A stretch of 64,000 bases of DNA. It comes from Nocardia sp. alder85J (GTDB lineage: Bacteria; Actinomycetota; Actinomycetes; Mycobacteriales; Mycobacteriaceae). The number at the start of each line of letters is the position of its first letter. The stretch's first letter is position 1. The DNA lies in the NCBI RefSeq assembly GCF_020176955.2, contig NZ_JAIUCZ020000001.1:1302001-1366000 (forward strand), written 5' to 3'. Below the pieces are notes generated by a model. It was not told where the DNA came from and did no database searches. It saw only the letters and a program-made list of their open reading frames with translations. This document shows positions 7,736 to 16,322 of the stretch, in pieces. The position numbers and the translations under genes were made by a program.

Positions 7736-9019
7736 ATGACGGCGATATCGGGGCAACAACCTGCCGGTGCGGATCCGGCCGTGGCCGACGCCGCGGCGGA
7801 GGCGGATCTGCGCGCGTTGTTCGGGCAGGCCCTCGCGGTGTACGCGTCGTTCACGGGGCCCGCGCATCGGCTGGAGACGGCGAATGCGGCATTCTTCGCC
7901 GCAGTAGGGGAAGGCGACGCTCGGATCGGCTCGACGCCGGTCGAATTGCTGCCCGGGCCGGCCGGTCGGGACATGGTCACGGTGCTGGACCGGGTCCGGT
8001 CCACCGGTGTGCCGTCCACCGGTCGTGATGTGCCGGTCGTGCTGGGCAGCGGGGCGCAGGCCCTCTTCGACTTCAGCTACGAACCGCGCCGGGACATCGA
8101 CGGGACGGTCACCGGGGTGCGGCTGATCGGGCTGGAGACCACTCAGGTCCGGTATGCGCAGCGGCTGCTGGCCGAACAGCGGGCCCTGTTGCAGCAGATC
8201 GCTCGTCAGGCGCCGCTGGCGGAGGTGCTGGACGGGATGGCGCGCTGTATCGAACGGCTGGTACCGCAGCAGGTGCTGGTCTCCGTGCTGCTCGCCGACC
8301 TCGACGGGCGGCATCTGCGGCACGGCGCCGCGCCGAGCCTGCCCGAGTTCTACAACCAGGCCATCGACGGGATCGCCACCGGGGAAGGGGTCGGTTCGTG
8401 CGGTACCGCCGCACATCGGCGGGAACCGGTCATCGTCACCGATATCGGCACCGATCCGTTCTGGGACGACTTCCGGGAGCTGGCCGAGCGGGCGGGGCTG
8501 GGCGCGGGCTGGTCGACGCCGATCCTGGCCCGCGACGGGAGCCTGCTGGGGACCTTCGCGATGTATCACCGCACTCCGCGCGTCCCGCACGACAGCGATC
8601 TCGCGCTCGCTCGGGTCTTCGCCGACACCGCGGCCCTGGCCATCGAACGCCACCACATCGAAGCGGACAAGGCCGCCGCCGAGGCACGGGCCGAGACGGC
8701 CCGCGCCGAACTGGCCGAGGCGTTGCGCGCCGAACATGCCCTGCGCGCGGAGGCCGAGCAGCGGGCCGCGGCCGCCGCGGAACTCGCCGCCCGCATGCGC
8801 ACCGCCGCGGCCGCACAGGCCGCGGCGCCGCACCCCGAGCACTGTCAGCTGGGCGGCCCCGCCGGGTGTACCGAACCGGCCGAGATCAAGATCGCGGATT
8901 CGTGGGGGGATTCGGCGTGGGGTTGCCCGGCCCATGTCGAGGAGGCCCTGTTCAACGTGCGCTCGGTGTTCATCGCCGGCTCGGAACTCGGCGGCCTGGC
9001 TGCCTATCTCAACCGCTGA
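7736..9019 (+). CDS. PAS and GAF domain protein without output domain
   Basis: 427 aa. A PAS-like N-terminal domain (residues about 25-140, ending VTGVRLIGLETT) is followed by a GAF domain (about 150-310; EGVGSCGTAAHRREPVIVTDI, GWSTPILARDGSLLGTFAMYH), an Ala/Glu coiled coil (about 320-365) and a C-terminal segment with three Cys (HPEHCQ, AGCTEP, WGCPAH) that could bind a metal. No kinase, cyclase or DNA-binding domain is present, so it probably signals by protein contact. It lies 89 bases after the sigma factor gene and could belong to the same locus. Confidence 0.75.
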   Translation: MTAISGQQPAGADPAVADAAAEADLRALFGQALAVYASFTGPAHRLETANAAFFAAVGEGDARIGSTPVELLPGPAGRDMVTVLDRVRSTGVPSTGRDVPVVLGSGAQALFDFSYEPRRDIDGTVTGVRLIGLETTQVRYAQRLLAEQRALLQQIARQAPLAEVLDGMARCIERLVPQQVLVSVLLADLDGRHLRHGAAPSLPEFYNQAIDGIATGEGVGSCGTAAHRREPVIVTDIGTDPFWDDFRELAERAGLGAGWSTPILARDGSLLGTFAMYHRTPRVPHDSDLALARVFADTAALAIERHHIEADKAAAEARAETARAELAEALRAEHALRAEAEQRAAAAAELAARMRTAAAAQAAAPHPEHCQLGGPAGCTEPAEIKIADSWGDSAWGCPAHVEEALFNVRSVFIAGSELGGLAAYLNR

Positions 9020-9035
9020 CCGCACCGGACATCCG

Positions 9036-9626
9036 TCAGGAATGCGGCGGGACGGGTCTGAGCATGCGGAGCACCATGTCGACGGTGCGTTCTATCGGGC
9101 GCTGCCGGGTGGTGACGGTGAACAGGACCACGCGGGTCCAGATCGCGCCCAGCAGCATGTCGAAGACGTCGTCGGGGTCGACGGTGGGGTCGACGCTGCC
9201 CGGTGGGGCGGCGGCGATGAGGGCGCGGAACTGGGGGCGGGAGGAGACGCGCAGGTAGACGGCGGGGGCGCCGGGTTTGTCGGAGGTGCGGTGGTGGGCG
9301 AGCAGGCCGGCGGCCGCGACCCGGGCGGCGGGTTCGCCGAATACGGCGATGTAGACGCGGATGAATCGGCGCAGATCGCGGCGCAGATCGCCGGTGGGGG
9401 TGAGCTCGACCGGCGCGGCGGCCGGGAAGGCGGCGTCCTCGATCACCTCGATGCGTGAGGGCCAGCGGCGGTACAGCGCCGAGGCGTGCACACCGGCGCG
9501 TTCGGCGATCGCGGCCATGGTGGTCGCCTCGAATCCGCGCTCGACCAGCAGTGTGCGCGCCGCCGCGAGGGCCCGGTCGTCGATGGTGGAGTCGCGGGGG
9601 CGGCCGACCTGTTGCATATACGGCAT
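9036..9626 (-). CDS. TetR family transcriptional regulator
   Basis: 196 aa. The N-terminal helix-turn-helix reads DDRALAAARTLLVERGFEATTMAAIAERAGVHASALYRRWPSR, the standard TetR pattern; the rest is a helical ligand domain of the TetR_C type with LLGAIWTRVVLF near the dimer face. Divergent from the ADH-SnoaL-SDR operon across a 167-base AT-rich intergenic region with a 19-bp palindrome at 9697-9715, which makes local control of that operon likely. Confidence 0.9.
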   Translation of the reverse strand: MPYMQQVGRPRDSTIDDRALAAARTLLVERGFEATTMAAIAERAGVHASALYRRWPSRIEVIEDAAFPAAAPVELTPTGDLRRDLRRFIRVYIAVFGEPAARVAAAGLLAHHRTSDKPGAPAVYLRVSSRPQFRALIAAAPPGSVDPTVDPDDVFDMLLGAIWTRVVLFTVTTRQRPIERTVDMVLRMLRPVPPHS

Positions 9627-9696
9627 GGGCCCTACCGTAACTTGCTCGTGAAATTACAACAATAACCAGTTCAGTACGTATATTACGGCCGTCATC

Positions 9697-9715
9697 CTCC
9701 TATAAGTTATAGGAG
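9697..9715. promoter_or_regulatory. 19-bp perfect palindrome, candidate TetR operator
   Basis: CTCCTATAA-G-TTATAGGAG, nine-base perfect arms about a central G, in the divergent region between the TetR gene and the alcohol dehydrogenase gene. A smaller inverted repeat CGTA-TAT-TACG lies just upstream at 9677-9687. Both are AT-rich against a GC-rich background, as expected for operator/promoter DNA. Confidence 0.6.
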
Positions 9716-9793
9716 ACTCACTTCCGTATCGGGTCGGCGTGTGGTTATGGTCGTGGCCGGCGGGACAGCGCGTCCCGTGGGAAGGAGCCGACG

Positions 9794-10849
9794 ATGCGTG
9801 CGGCGGTGTTGCGTGGCGGCCGGGTCGAGACGCGGGTGATCGAGGATCCGGTGCCGGGTCCGGGGCAGTTGCTGGTGCGGTCGCTGGCGTGCGGGATCTG
9901 CGCGTCGGACCTGCATTTCATGGACCATCCCGAAGCCGGCGCCGAGGACGACAGTGGCATGTCGACCTACGATCAGGACGTCGACATCGTGATGGGCCAC
10001 GAATACTGCGCGGCAGTTATCGACTACGGTCCCGATACCGAACGGCGGATCCCGCTCGGGACCCGGGTCGGCTCGCTGCCGATCCTGCGAACTGCCCACG
10101 GGCGCAGGATCATCGGGCAGAATCCGGACGCCCCGGGCGGTTTCGGCGAATTTCTGCTGCTGGACGAGGCCCTCGCGCGGCCGGTGGTGTCGGAGTTGCC
10201 CAGCGCGGTCGTGTGTGTCGCCGACGCGATCTCCGTCGGCTGGTCCGCCGCCGCCCGCGCACAGGTGACCGCGGCGGAGGTGCCGCTGGTCATCGGCTGC
10301 GGCGCGATCGGTTTGTCGGTGATCGCGCATCTGGCCGCGCTCGGCGTGGGGCCGATCGTGGCGGTGGATTTCGTGGCGTCGCGGCGGGAGACCGCGCGGG
10401 CGATGGGTGCGCACATTCTCGTCGACCCCGCCGAGGTCGCCCCCTTCCACGCCTGGCGCGATGTCGCATCCGGTGCCGCGCAATCGGTTTCGGCGCTGGT
10501 GGCCGCCGGGGGCGGGCCCGGGTGCGTGGTGTTCGAATGTGTGGGGGTGCCCGGGGTGCTGGATTCGATCATCACCGGATGTCAGCGCGGTACCCGGATC
10601 TACTCCGTCGGCGGGCCACCCAGCGGGGAACATCTCAATACGTTGACGGCGAAACGCAAGGGCCTCAACATCCAGTTCGGCGGTGGCCCGCTGCCGGCGC
10701 ACTGGGACGACGCGTTCGAGGCGGTCTGCTCCGGACGGCTGGACGTCACCCCGATGCTCGGCCGCACGGTCGGGCTCGACGAGGTACCCGCGGCCCTGGA
10801 CGCCGCCCGCGACGCCGCAGGCCCGGCCCGCATCGTCGTCGTCCCCTGA
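9794..10849 (+). CDS. Zinc-type alcohol dehydrogenase (MDR family)
   Basis: 351 aa. Medium-chain dehydrogenase/reductase with the N-terminal catalytic fold: CGICASDLHF supplies the first zinc ligand and GHEYCAAV the GHE motif. The Rossmann segment reads PLVIGCGAIGLSVIAHLAALG. The four-Cys structural zinc lobe of classical ADH is not evident in the region after GTRVGSLPI, so this is a short-lobe variant. Probably oxidises an alcohol with NAD(P). First gene of an operon with a SnoaL-like protein and an SDR, facing the TetR gene. Confidence 0.85.
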   Translation: MRAAVLRGGRVETRVIEDPVPGPGQLLVRSLACGICASDLHFMDHPEAGAEDDSGMSTYDQDVDIVMGHEYCAAVIDYGPDTERRIPLGTRVGSLPILRTAHGRRIIGQNPDAPGGFGEFLLLDEALARPVVSELPSAVVCVADAISVGWSAAARAQVTAAEVPLVIGCGAIGLSVIAHLAALGVGPIVAVDFVASRRETARAMGAHILVDPAEVAPFHAWRDVASGAAQSVSALVAAGGGPGCVVFECVGVPGVLDSIITGCQRGTRIYSVGGPPSGEHLNTLTAKRKGLNIQFGGGPLPAHWDDAFEAVCSGRLDVTPMLGRTVGLDEVPAALDAARDAAGPARIVVVP

Positions 10850-10871
10850 GGCAATTCACCGAGGAGCACCC

Positions 10872-11372
10872 ATGAGTGAGATCGAAGAGCTGCGCGCGGC
10901 GGTGGCGGCACTGACCGAGCGCGTGCGAATACTGGAGGACCACAGGGAGATCGGCCAGCTGGTCGCCGGTTACGGGCCCGCGGTGGACAGCGGCTCGGGG
11001 GAGGCCGCCGCCGAATTGTGGACCGAGGACGGCCTTTTCGCCGCCGTTCCGCAACTGACCATGAACGGGCATGCGGACATCGCGGCCATGGTGCACGGCG
11101 CCGGGCACCAGAGCCTGATCCACAACGGCTGCGCGCACGTACTGACCGTGCCGCACATCGAGATCGACGGCGACCGGGCGACCGGGCGCAGCTACGCCCT
11201 GAACATCCGCTGGGATGCCGCCGCGGACCGGTTCTGGGTCGCCCGTGTCTCGGCCAACACCTGGACCTGGGTCCGCACCCCGGACGGCTGGCGAGTGGCC
11301 GAGCGCATCAACGCCGCCCTGGACGGCACCGCCGCCCATCGCGAGATGCTGGCCCCGCCCCCGGCCCGCTGA
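10872..11372 (+). CDS. SnoaL-like / NTF2-fold protein
   Basis: 166 aa from the ATG at 10872 (GAGGAGCACCC upstream). A short N-terminal coiled coil (SEIEELRAAVAALTERVRILED) leads into the NTF2-like domain EIGQLVAGYGPAVDSGSGEAAAELWTEDGLF, a pattern seen in dehydratase/isomerase-like SnoaL_4 proteins. It sits between two oxidoreductase genes, so it probably acts on the same small hydrophobic substrate. Reaction not assigned. Confidence 0.75.
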   Translation: MSEIEELRAAVAALTERVRILEDHREIGQLVAGYGPAVDSGSGEAAAELWTEDGLFAAVPQLTMNGHADIAAMVHGAGHQSLIHNGCAHVLTVPHIEIDGDRATGRSYALNIRWDAAADRFWVARVSANTWTWVRTPDGWRVAERINAALDGTAAHREMLAPPPAR

Positions 11373-11424
11373 CCCGGCTCGCTGCCGTCGAGCGGCCCGG
11401 CCGCTCAGTCGAAAGGACAGTATC

Positions 11425-12198
11425 GTGACCGATTTCTCCCGCCGCTACGGTTCCTGGGCCGTGATCGCCGGTGGTTCCGACGGCGTCGGCGCCGCCTTCG
11501 CGGACGGCCTGGCCGCACGCGGCATGAACCTCGTACTCGTCGCCCGCCGCACCGCGGTCCTCGACGAGTGCGCCGCGGCCGTCACCGCGAAGCACCCCGT
11601 GCAGGTGCGCACGGTCGCCCTGGACCTCGCCGCCGACACCGCGATCGCCGCTCTGGCGCAGGCCACCGCGGACCTCGAGATCGGGGTGTTCGTCTACAAC
11701 GCCGGCAGTGACACCCGCAGCGCCGAATTCCTGGACCGGACTCTCGACGATCACCGCGCCCTGGTCCAGCGCAATTGTGTCAGCGTGCTGGAGGCCGCCT
11801 ACCGCTTCGGCGGGCCGATGGTCACCCGCGGCCGGGGCGCGGTGGTGCTGGTCACCTCCGGCGCGGCCTGGGCCGGTGGCCGCACGCTGTCCTCCTACGG
11901 CGCCACCAAGGCGTTCGATCTCGTTCTCGGCGAAGGGTTGTGGGCCGAATGGCGGGACCATGGCGTGGACGTGCTGTCCCTGGTCCTCGGCGCCACCGAC
12001 ACACCTTCGCTGCACCGCACGATGGATCCCGGCGACCGGCCCCTGGCCGATCCCCGCGATGTCGCCGAGCAGGCCCTCGACCATCTCGCCGACGGCCCCA
12101 CCTGGATCCACGGCAGCGACAACCCCACCGGCGGATCGCCGTTCGGCTCGCTGGACCGGCGCAGTGCCGTCCTCGCCATGAGTACGCCCCGGCACTGA
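11425..12198 (+). CDS. Short-chain dehydrogenase/reductase
   Basis: 257 aa from a GTG at 11425 with GAAAGGA upstream. Cofactor motif AGGSDGVGAAFADGLA at the N-terminus, NAG in VYNAGSD, catalytic Ser in VLVTSGAAWAG and YGATK carrying the Tyr/Lys pair; GATDTPS follows the active site. This is the classical NAD(P)-dependent SDR architecture. Last gene of the operon started by the ADH; followed by a strong hairpin at 12224-12275. Confidence 0.88.
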   Translation: MTDFSRRYGSWAVIAGGSDGVGAAFADGLAARGMNLVLVARRTAVLDECAAAVTAKHPVQVRTVALDLAADTAIAALAQATADLEIGVFVYNAGSDTRSAEFLDRTLDDHRALVQRNCVSVLEAAYRFGGPMVTRGRGAVVLVTSGAAWAGGRTLSSYGATKAFDLVLGEGLWAEWRDHGVDVLSLVLGATDTPSLHRTMDPGDRPLADPRDVAEQALDHLADGPTWIHGSDNPTGGSPFGSLDRRSAVLAMSTPRH

Positions 12199-12223
12199 CG
12201 GCCGAGACGACGCGCCGACCAGC

Positions 12224-12275
12224 GCCGCACCGTCGGCCAGATCGGGCAGCTCACCGATCTGGCCGACGGTGCGGC
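12224..12275. terminator. 22-bp inverted repeat, probable bidirectional terminator
   Basis: Perfect 22-base arms (12224-12245 and 12254-12275) with an eight-base loop GCAGCTCA, located between two convergent genes (SDR ending at 12198 and mycolyltransferase ending at 12333). No T-tract follows on either side, which is usual for GC-rich actinobacterial terminators. Confidence 0.75.
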
Positions 12276-12332
12276 ATCGACGTGGTGGTGGAATTCGCTC
12301 CGTCGCTGACCATCTCGGACCTACCGGCGGCG

Positions 12333-13412
12333 TCAGCGCGATCCGGATACCGGAATATCCAGCGCGGCAGCGAATCTCGGCCAGGCCGCGTGCAGGTCGT
12401 CCTGCCAGTACGGCCACGAGTGGGTGCCCGCCGCGGTGAAGGTGAAGGTCGCCGGGATGCGCAGATCCGACATCCGTTGCTGTACACGATGATTGGATTG
12501 CGCGATGAGCGCCTCCTCCGGGCCGCCGCCGAGGATGAGCTCGCGGCCCAGCCGTAGCGGGTCACCGGCGGCCACAGCGGTGTCGTGTTTTCCGGGAGTG
12601 CCGTTGCCGGCGGCGAAGACGACATCGACCCCGCGCAGCTTCTCCAGATTCTCCGGTGCCGCGGGATCGTGGGCGGTCCACTCCGGGCCGCCGACGGGAC
12701 CCCACATGTTCGCCGGATCGCCGTGGCCCAGCGCGAGCACGGCCTGCACCGCCGCCGCGCAGACCTGATCATCGAGATCGTTGCAGCCGCTGAACGAACC
12801 GACGCCGCGGTACAGGCCCGGCGCGGATTCCGCCAGTTGCAGCACGGAGGTCGCCGACATCGACAGCCCGGCGATCGCGTTGCGGCCCGTCGCGCCGAAG
12901 GCGGTGTCCAGCACCGGCGGTAGTTCCTCGGTGAGGAAGGTCTGCCACCGGTTGCGGCCGAGGATCGGGTCATCGCGCAGCCAGTCGGTGTAATAGGTGT
13001 AGGCGCCGTCGATCACGGTCACCACGTTGACGTGTTTGTCGGCGGTGAACGGGATCAGATCGGTGGTGGATTCCCAGGTCTTGACGCCGTGCGGGGTGTC
13101 GCCGTCCTCGGCGCCGTCGAGCAGGTACAACGTCGGCGCGGGAGTGTCGGTGTCGGCGGGCCGGATCACCTGGAGCCGGACGGTCCGGTCCATCGCCGCG
13201 GATCGGACCTCGACGACGAACCGGCGGGTGTCCACCGGCGTGACCCCGACGATGCGGGAACCGTCGGACGCCGGCCGGGCCTGCGGGAAGACCGCCTCCA
13301 CCGTGTTCGGGGGATCGGTGTCCGCACCGGCTGTTCCGGTCGCGGTGGCGACCGCCATCCCGGCGACGATCGCCGCGCCGATCCGACGACGTACTCCGTG
13401 CCGCAGAGCCAT
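12333..13412 (-). CDS. Secreted mycolyltransferase / antigen 85-like esterase
   Basis: 359 aa. A signal peptide (MALRHGVRRRIGAAIVAGMAVATATGTAGA) is followed by an alpha/beta-hydrolase esterase domain. GLSMSATS supplies the nucleophilic Ser and GTHSWPYW the catalytic His near the C-terminus. LQVIRPAD, YLLDGAEDG and WESTTDLIPF match the antigen-85/mycolyltransferase family, which attaches mycolic acids to trehalose or arabinogalactan in the cell envelope. Presence of this gene is the best single sign of a mycolic-acid producer. It could instead be a related secreted esterase. Confidence 0.85.
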   Translation of the reverse strand: MALRHGVRRRIGAAIVAGMAVATATGTAGADTDPPNTVEAVFPQARPASDGSRIVGVTPVDTRRFVVEVRSAAMDRTVRLQVIRPADTDTPAPTLYLLDGAEDGDTPHGVKTWESTTDLIPFTADKHVNVVTVIDGAYTYYTDWLRDDPILGRNRWQTFLTEELPPVLDTAFGATGRNAIAGLSMSATSVLQLAESAPGLYRGVGSFSGCNDLDDQVCAAAVQAVLALGHGDPANMWGPVGGPEWTAHDPAAPENLEKLRGVDVVFAAGNGTPGKHDTAVAAGDPLRLGRELILGGGPEEALIAQSNHRVQQRMSDLRIPATFTFTAAGTHSWPYWQDDLHAAWPRFAAALDIPVSGSR

Positions 13413-13501
13413 GTCCGACCTCCCTCTGAGCCTGTGCCGCCCAGCGTGTTTCGATCCGAACCTCGGTCACGCCGCCGGTACCGGCGGTGCGGAGCGGCCG
13501 A

Positions 13502-13760
13502 TCACACGTCGCGCTGTCGTACCGCGTACGCGCAACCACTCACCGCCAGGACTACCCACATCGCGAAGACGATCCCGCCCGCGGGGTGAGCAGTTCGGGC
13601 GAGCGGGTGTAGCGGGAGCACGCGGCGCCGGCGTTGGCGGGCAGGTATTTCAGCACCCCGGACCAGCTGTCCGGCAGGGCGCGCAGCACGCCGCCATCGG
13701 TCAGCGGCGGTGCGACGACACCGTCGTGCGACGGCATCGCGGCGCCGACGGGGTGGGCGA
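13502..13760 (-). pseudogene. ABC transporter permease, C-terminal remnant
   Basis: One frame reads LPDSWSGVLKYLPANAGAAC...SPELLTP and, after a one-base slip, another reads AGIVFAMWVVLAVSGCAYAVRQRDV followed by a stop at 13502. Together they match the last membrane segments of ABC-2-type permeases (YLPSNAGQA...LLSPWAG...VLRRRD pattern). The N-terminal two thirds are absent; upstream sequence toward 13860 is not recognisable. A truncated and frameshifted gene remnant between the mycolyltransferase and aldo/keto reductase genes. Confidence 0.6.
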
Positions 13761-13898
13761 GCAGGATGCTCACCGTCGCGGCCGGCGGCACGATCGTGGT
13801 GAAGCGAGGAGAGTACACCGGCCGAACCCGGCGAGCGGCGACGCGAATGCCCCTGACCTGCGGGACCGCGGTCTGGAGCGGCGCCGCCGGGCCGGTTT

Positions 13899-14942
13899 CT
13901 ATCCGCGGGGCCGGCGCCGGGCCCCGGCGGCGAGTGCGGGATGGTGGACGAAATGGTCGATGCCGGGCAGATCGGTGCCGGGCGGGACGACCTTGTCGAT
14001 CGCGTCCAGGGTGTCCTCGTCCAGCCGGACGTCGGCGGCGGCCAGCGCGTCGTCGAGATGGCGTCCGGTGCGCGGCCCGACGATGGTCGAGGTGACGGCG
14101 GGATGACTGCCGACGAAGGCCAGGGCCAGCGCGGTCAGCGAGACACCCGCCTGGTCGGCGATCACGCGCAGGGCCTCCACCGCGTCGAAGCGTGCCGGGG
14201 ACGTGCGCTCCTCCTCGGTGCTGACCGATCCCCGCATGAACGGGCTCGCCGGATCGAATCGTGAACCCGCGGGCGCCTTTTCGCCGCGCCGGTACTTCCC
14301 GGTCAGCCAGCCACCGGCCAGCGGGCTCCACGGGATCATCGCCATCCGGTGCCGCGCGCAGGCGGGCAGCACCGCCTGCTCGACCGAGCGCGCGAAGATC
14401 GAGTACTGTGACTGCTCGCACACGAACCGCTCGGTGCGCCGCCGGGCGGCCGCCCACTGGGCCTCCACGATCCAGTCCGCCGGATACGAGGACGAACCCA
14501 GGTAGAGCACCTTGCCCTGGCGCACCAGATCGCTGAGCGCGCCGAGGGTTTCCTCCACATCGGTGTCCCAGTCCAGCTTGTGCACCTGGTAGAGGTCGAT
14601 GTAGTCGGTGCCGAGCCGACGGAGGCTGCCCTCGACCGCCCGGGTGATCCACCGCCGGGAACCGCCGCGCTGATTGGCGCCGGAACCCATCGGGTAGAAG
14701 CATTTGGTCGCGATCACCACCTCGTCGCGCCGCGACCGCACCGCCTGTCCGACGATCTCCTCGCTCTGGCCACCGGAGTACACGTCGGCGGTGTCGATGA
14801 AGGTGATCCCGTTGTCCAAGGCGTGGCCGATGATTCGGAGACAGTCGGCGACATCGGTATGTCCCAACCGCCCGAAGTTCATCGTGCCGAGGCACTGGGT
14901 GCTGACGGTGACGCCGGTGGTACCGAACTTCCGGTATTGCAT
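13899..14942 (-). CDS. Aldo/keto reductase
   Basis: 347 aa. Family signatures are intact: GxTGVTVSTQCLGTMNFG at the start, FIDTADVYSGGQSEEIVG carrying Asp and Tyr, TKCFYPMG with the Lys, YIDLYQVHKLD with the His, and WSPLAGGWLTGKYRRG and STIVGPRTGRHLDDAL toward the C-terminus. It would reduce an aldehyde or ketone with NADPH through a (beta/alpha)8 barrel. Start at 14942, 19 bases downstream of the PPOX gene stop, so the two are probably cotranscribed. Confidence 0.9.
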   Translation of the reverse strand: MQYRKFGTTGVTVSTQCLGTMNFGRLGHTDVADCLRIIGHALDNGITFIDTADVYSGGQSEEIVGQAVRSRRDEVVIATKCFYPMGSGANQRGGSRRWITRAVEGSLRRLGTDYIDLYQVHKLDWDTDVEETLGALSDLVRQGKVLYLGSSSYPADWIVEAQWAAARRRTERFVCEQSQYSIFARSVEQAVLPACARHRMAMIPWSPLAGGWLTGKYRRGEKAPAGSRFDPASPFMRGSVSTEEERTSPARFDAVEALRVIADQAGVSLTALALAFVGSHPAVTSTIVGPRTGRHLDDALAAADVRLDEDTLDAIDKVVPPGTDLPGIDHFVHHPALAAGARRRPRG

Positions 14943-14961
14943 TGTCCGCCTTTCTTCGGGG

Positions 14962-15414
14962 TCACATCTTCCGGAAATCCCAGCTGGTGATCTTCTGCGG
15001 CGTCAGCCGCAGCCAGGCGTGCCGGCCGTCGTAGTGCATCTCGTCGCGGCCGGTGTACTTGCGGGCGAACCGCCGCTCCGGTTCCGCGAGCGCGGAATCC
15101 GGTGTGCCGGTGCGCGGTACCTCGCCCACCGATTCCAGCCGGCCGCGGATCTCCACGCCGCGCAGCTCGTTGAACGCGTGGCCGCCGTCGATCAGCACGG
15201 CGACCTGTGGATCGCGCGCGATATCGGTCCAGCGCTGACTCTTCACCACGGAGTTCAGCCACAGCGCGGCGCCGTCCCAGACGAACCACAGCGGGGTCAG
15301 GTGCGGCCCGTCCGGGCCGGCGGTGGCCACCCGGCAGGTGCGCTCCTCGGTGAGGAACGCGTCGACTTCCTCCGGGCTCATCGCGATCTTGCGGCCGCGG
15401 CGTTGTTCTTTCAT
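14962..15414 (-). CDS. PPOX-class pyridoxamine 5'-phosphate oxidase-like flavoprotein
   Basis: 150 aa split beta-barrel protein: MSPEEVDAFLTEERTCRVATAGPDGPHLTPLWFVWDGAALWLNS is the characteristic FMN/F420-binding barrel opening, followed by VAVLIDGGHAF and EIRGRLESVG. Such proteins in actinobacteria often use F420 or FMN in redox reactions or bind haem or biliverdin; the cofactor cannot be decided here. Minus-strand neighbours are an SDR pseudogene upstream and an aldo/keto reductase downstream. Confidence 0.82.
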   Translation of the reverse strand: MKEQRRGRKIAMSPEEVDAFLTEERTCRVATAGPDGPHLTPLWFVWDGAALWLNSVVKSQRWTDIARDPQVAVLIDGGHAFNELRGVEIRGRLESVGEVPRTGTPDSALAEPERRFARKYTGRDEMHYDGRHAWLRLTPQKITSWDFRKM

Positions 15415-15438
15415 CGAAAACTGTTCCCTTCCAAAGTT

Positions 15439-15860
15439 TTACCGGCCGAGCATGAATGTGACGACGGGCGTCGCCGCCGGGAACGACCCGGAGACGCCGG
15501 CGGTGAAATACCCGTGGTCGGCGGTGAGGATGGTGCCGGTGATCGAGGAGGCCGCATCGCTGCACAGGAACAGCAGCGGCCCGGCCTGCTCGATCGGCTG
15601 CGACACCTCGACCCCGGCCGCTTCCCGGTAGTCGGTGCCGAATCCGAGCCAGCGCTCGGCGTTCGCACGCGCCAGCGGGGTGTCGGTGGCGCCGGGGCAG
15701 ATCGCGTTGATGCGAATTCCCCTGGCCCGCAATGTCAATGCCTGGGTGGCGACATAGGCGCAGACCGCCTGCTTCGAGAACATGTAGTCGGCCTTGCCCT
15801 GGCCCCGCCGACGACCAGCACTCGCTTGCCGTCGAACCGGAACGCATCGAACGACGTCAT
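15439..15860 (-). pseudogene. SDR gene with its middle deleted
   Basis: The ATG at 15860 has a good ribosome site (CAGGAGAGACGA) and begins MTSFDAFRFDGKRVLVVGGA, the normal N-terminus and first half of the Rossmann glycine motif. Within about 25 codons it jumps, with a frame change, to GKADYMFSKQAVCAYVATQALTLRARGIRINAICPG, the catalytic-to-C-terminal part, which then continues intact to the stop. Roughly 140 residues carrying most of the cofactor fold are missing compared with the usual 260 or so. The remaining C-terminal 114 codons stay open. Confidence 0.75.
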
Positions 15861-15905
15861 TCGTCTCTCCTGTGATTCGAGTTGCCGCACGGTCTTTCGC
15901 GCCGA

Positions 15906-16322
15906 TTACGTGACGACGCCACGGATCTCGAGATCCAGCACCGCGTCCGGATCGAGTCCGAGTTCGGCGAGCACCTCGTCACCGTGCTCGTTGAATTCCG
16001 GCGCGCGCCGCGGTGTCACGGGCCGTTCGCCGAACTGCACCGGGGCCACGACCAGCCGGTGCAGGATGTCGCGTCCGGCCTCGGAGGTCAGGTCCAGGCC
16101 GAGGCTGCGCTTGCCGCGATTGGAATGCTCGAACAGCACGTGCACGTCGTCCGGCACGACCGCGATGCCCGACGACGCCAGGCCGCGCATCGCGTCGCCG
16201 CGTTCCACGTGCTCGATCTTGATCACGTCCGCACCCCAGTCGGACAGCAACGCCGAGGCCGCGGGCACGAAGGTGCGCTCGGCGACCTCGATGATCCTGA
16301 CACCCTGCATCACCGCGGTCAC
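15906..16322 (-). pseudogene. CaiB/BaiF CoA-transferase with internal deletion
   Basis: 138 codons remain open. The first 85 or so (MQGVRIIEVAERTFVPAASALLSDWGADVIKIEHVERGD...EHSNRGKRSLGLDLTSEAG) are the canonical N-terminus of a family III CoA-transferase. They join in frame, after ILHRLV, to VQFGERPVTPRRAPEFNEHGDEVLAELGLD, the canonical C-terminus. The family is normally near 390-420 residues, so about 270 are missing, including the catalytic Asp region. It could still be translated but should not be active. Divergent from a TetR gene. Confidence 0.75.
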
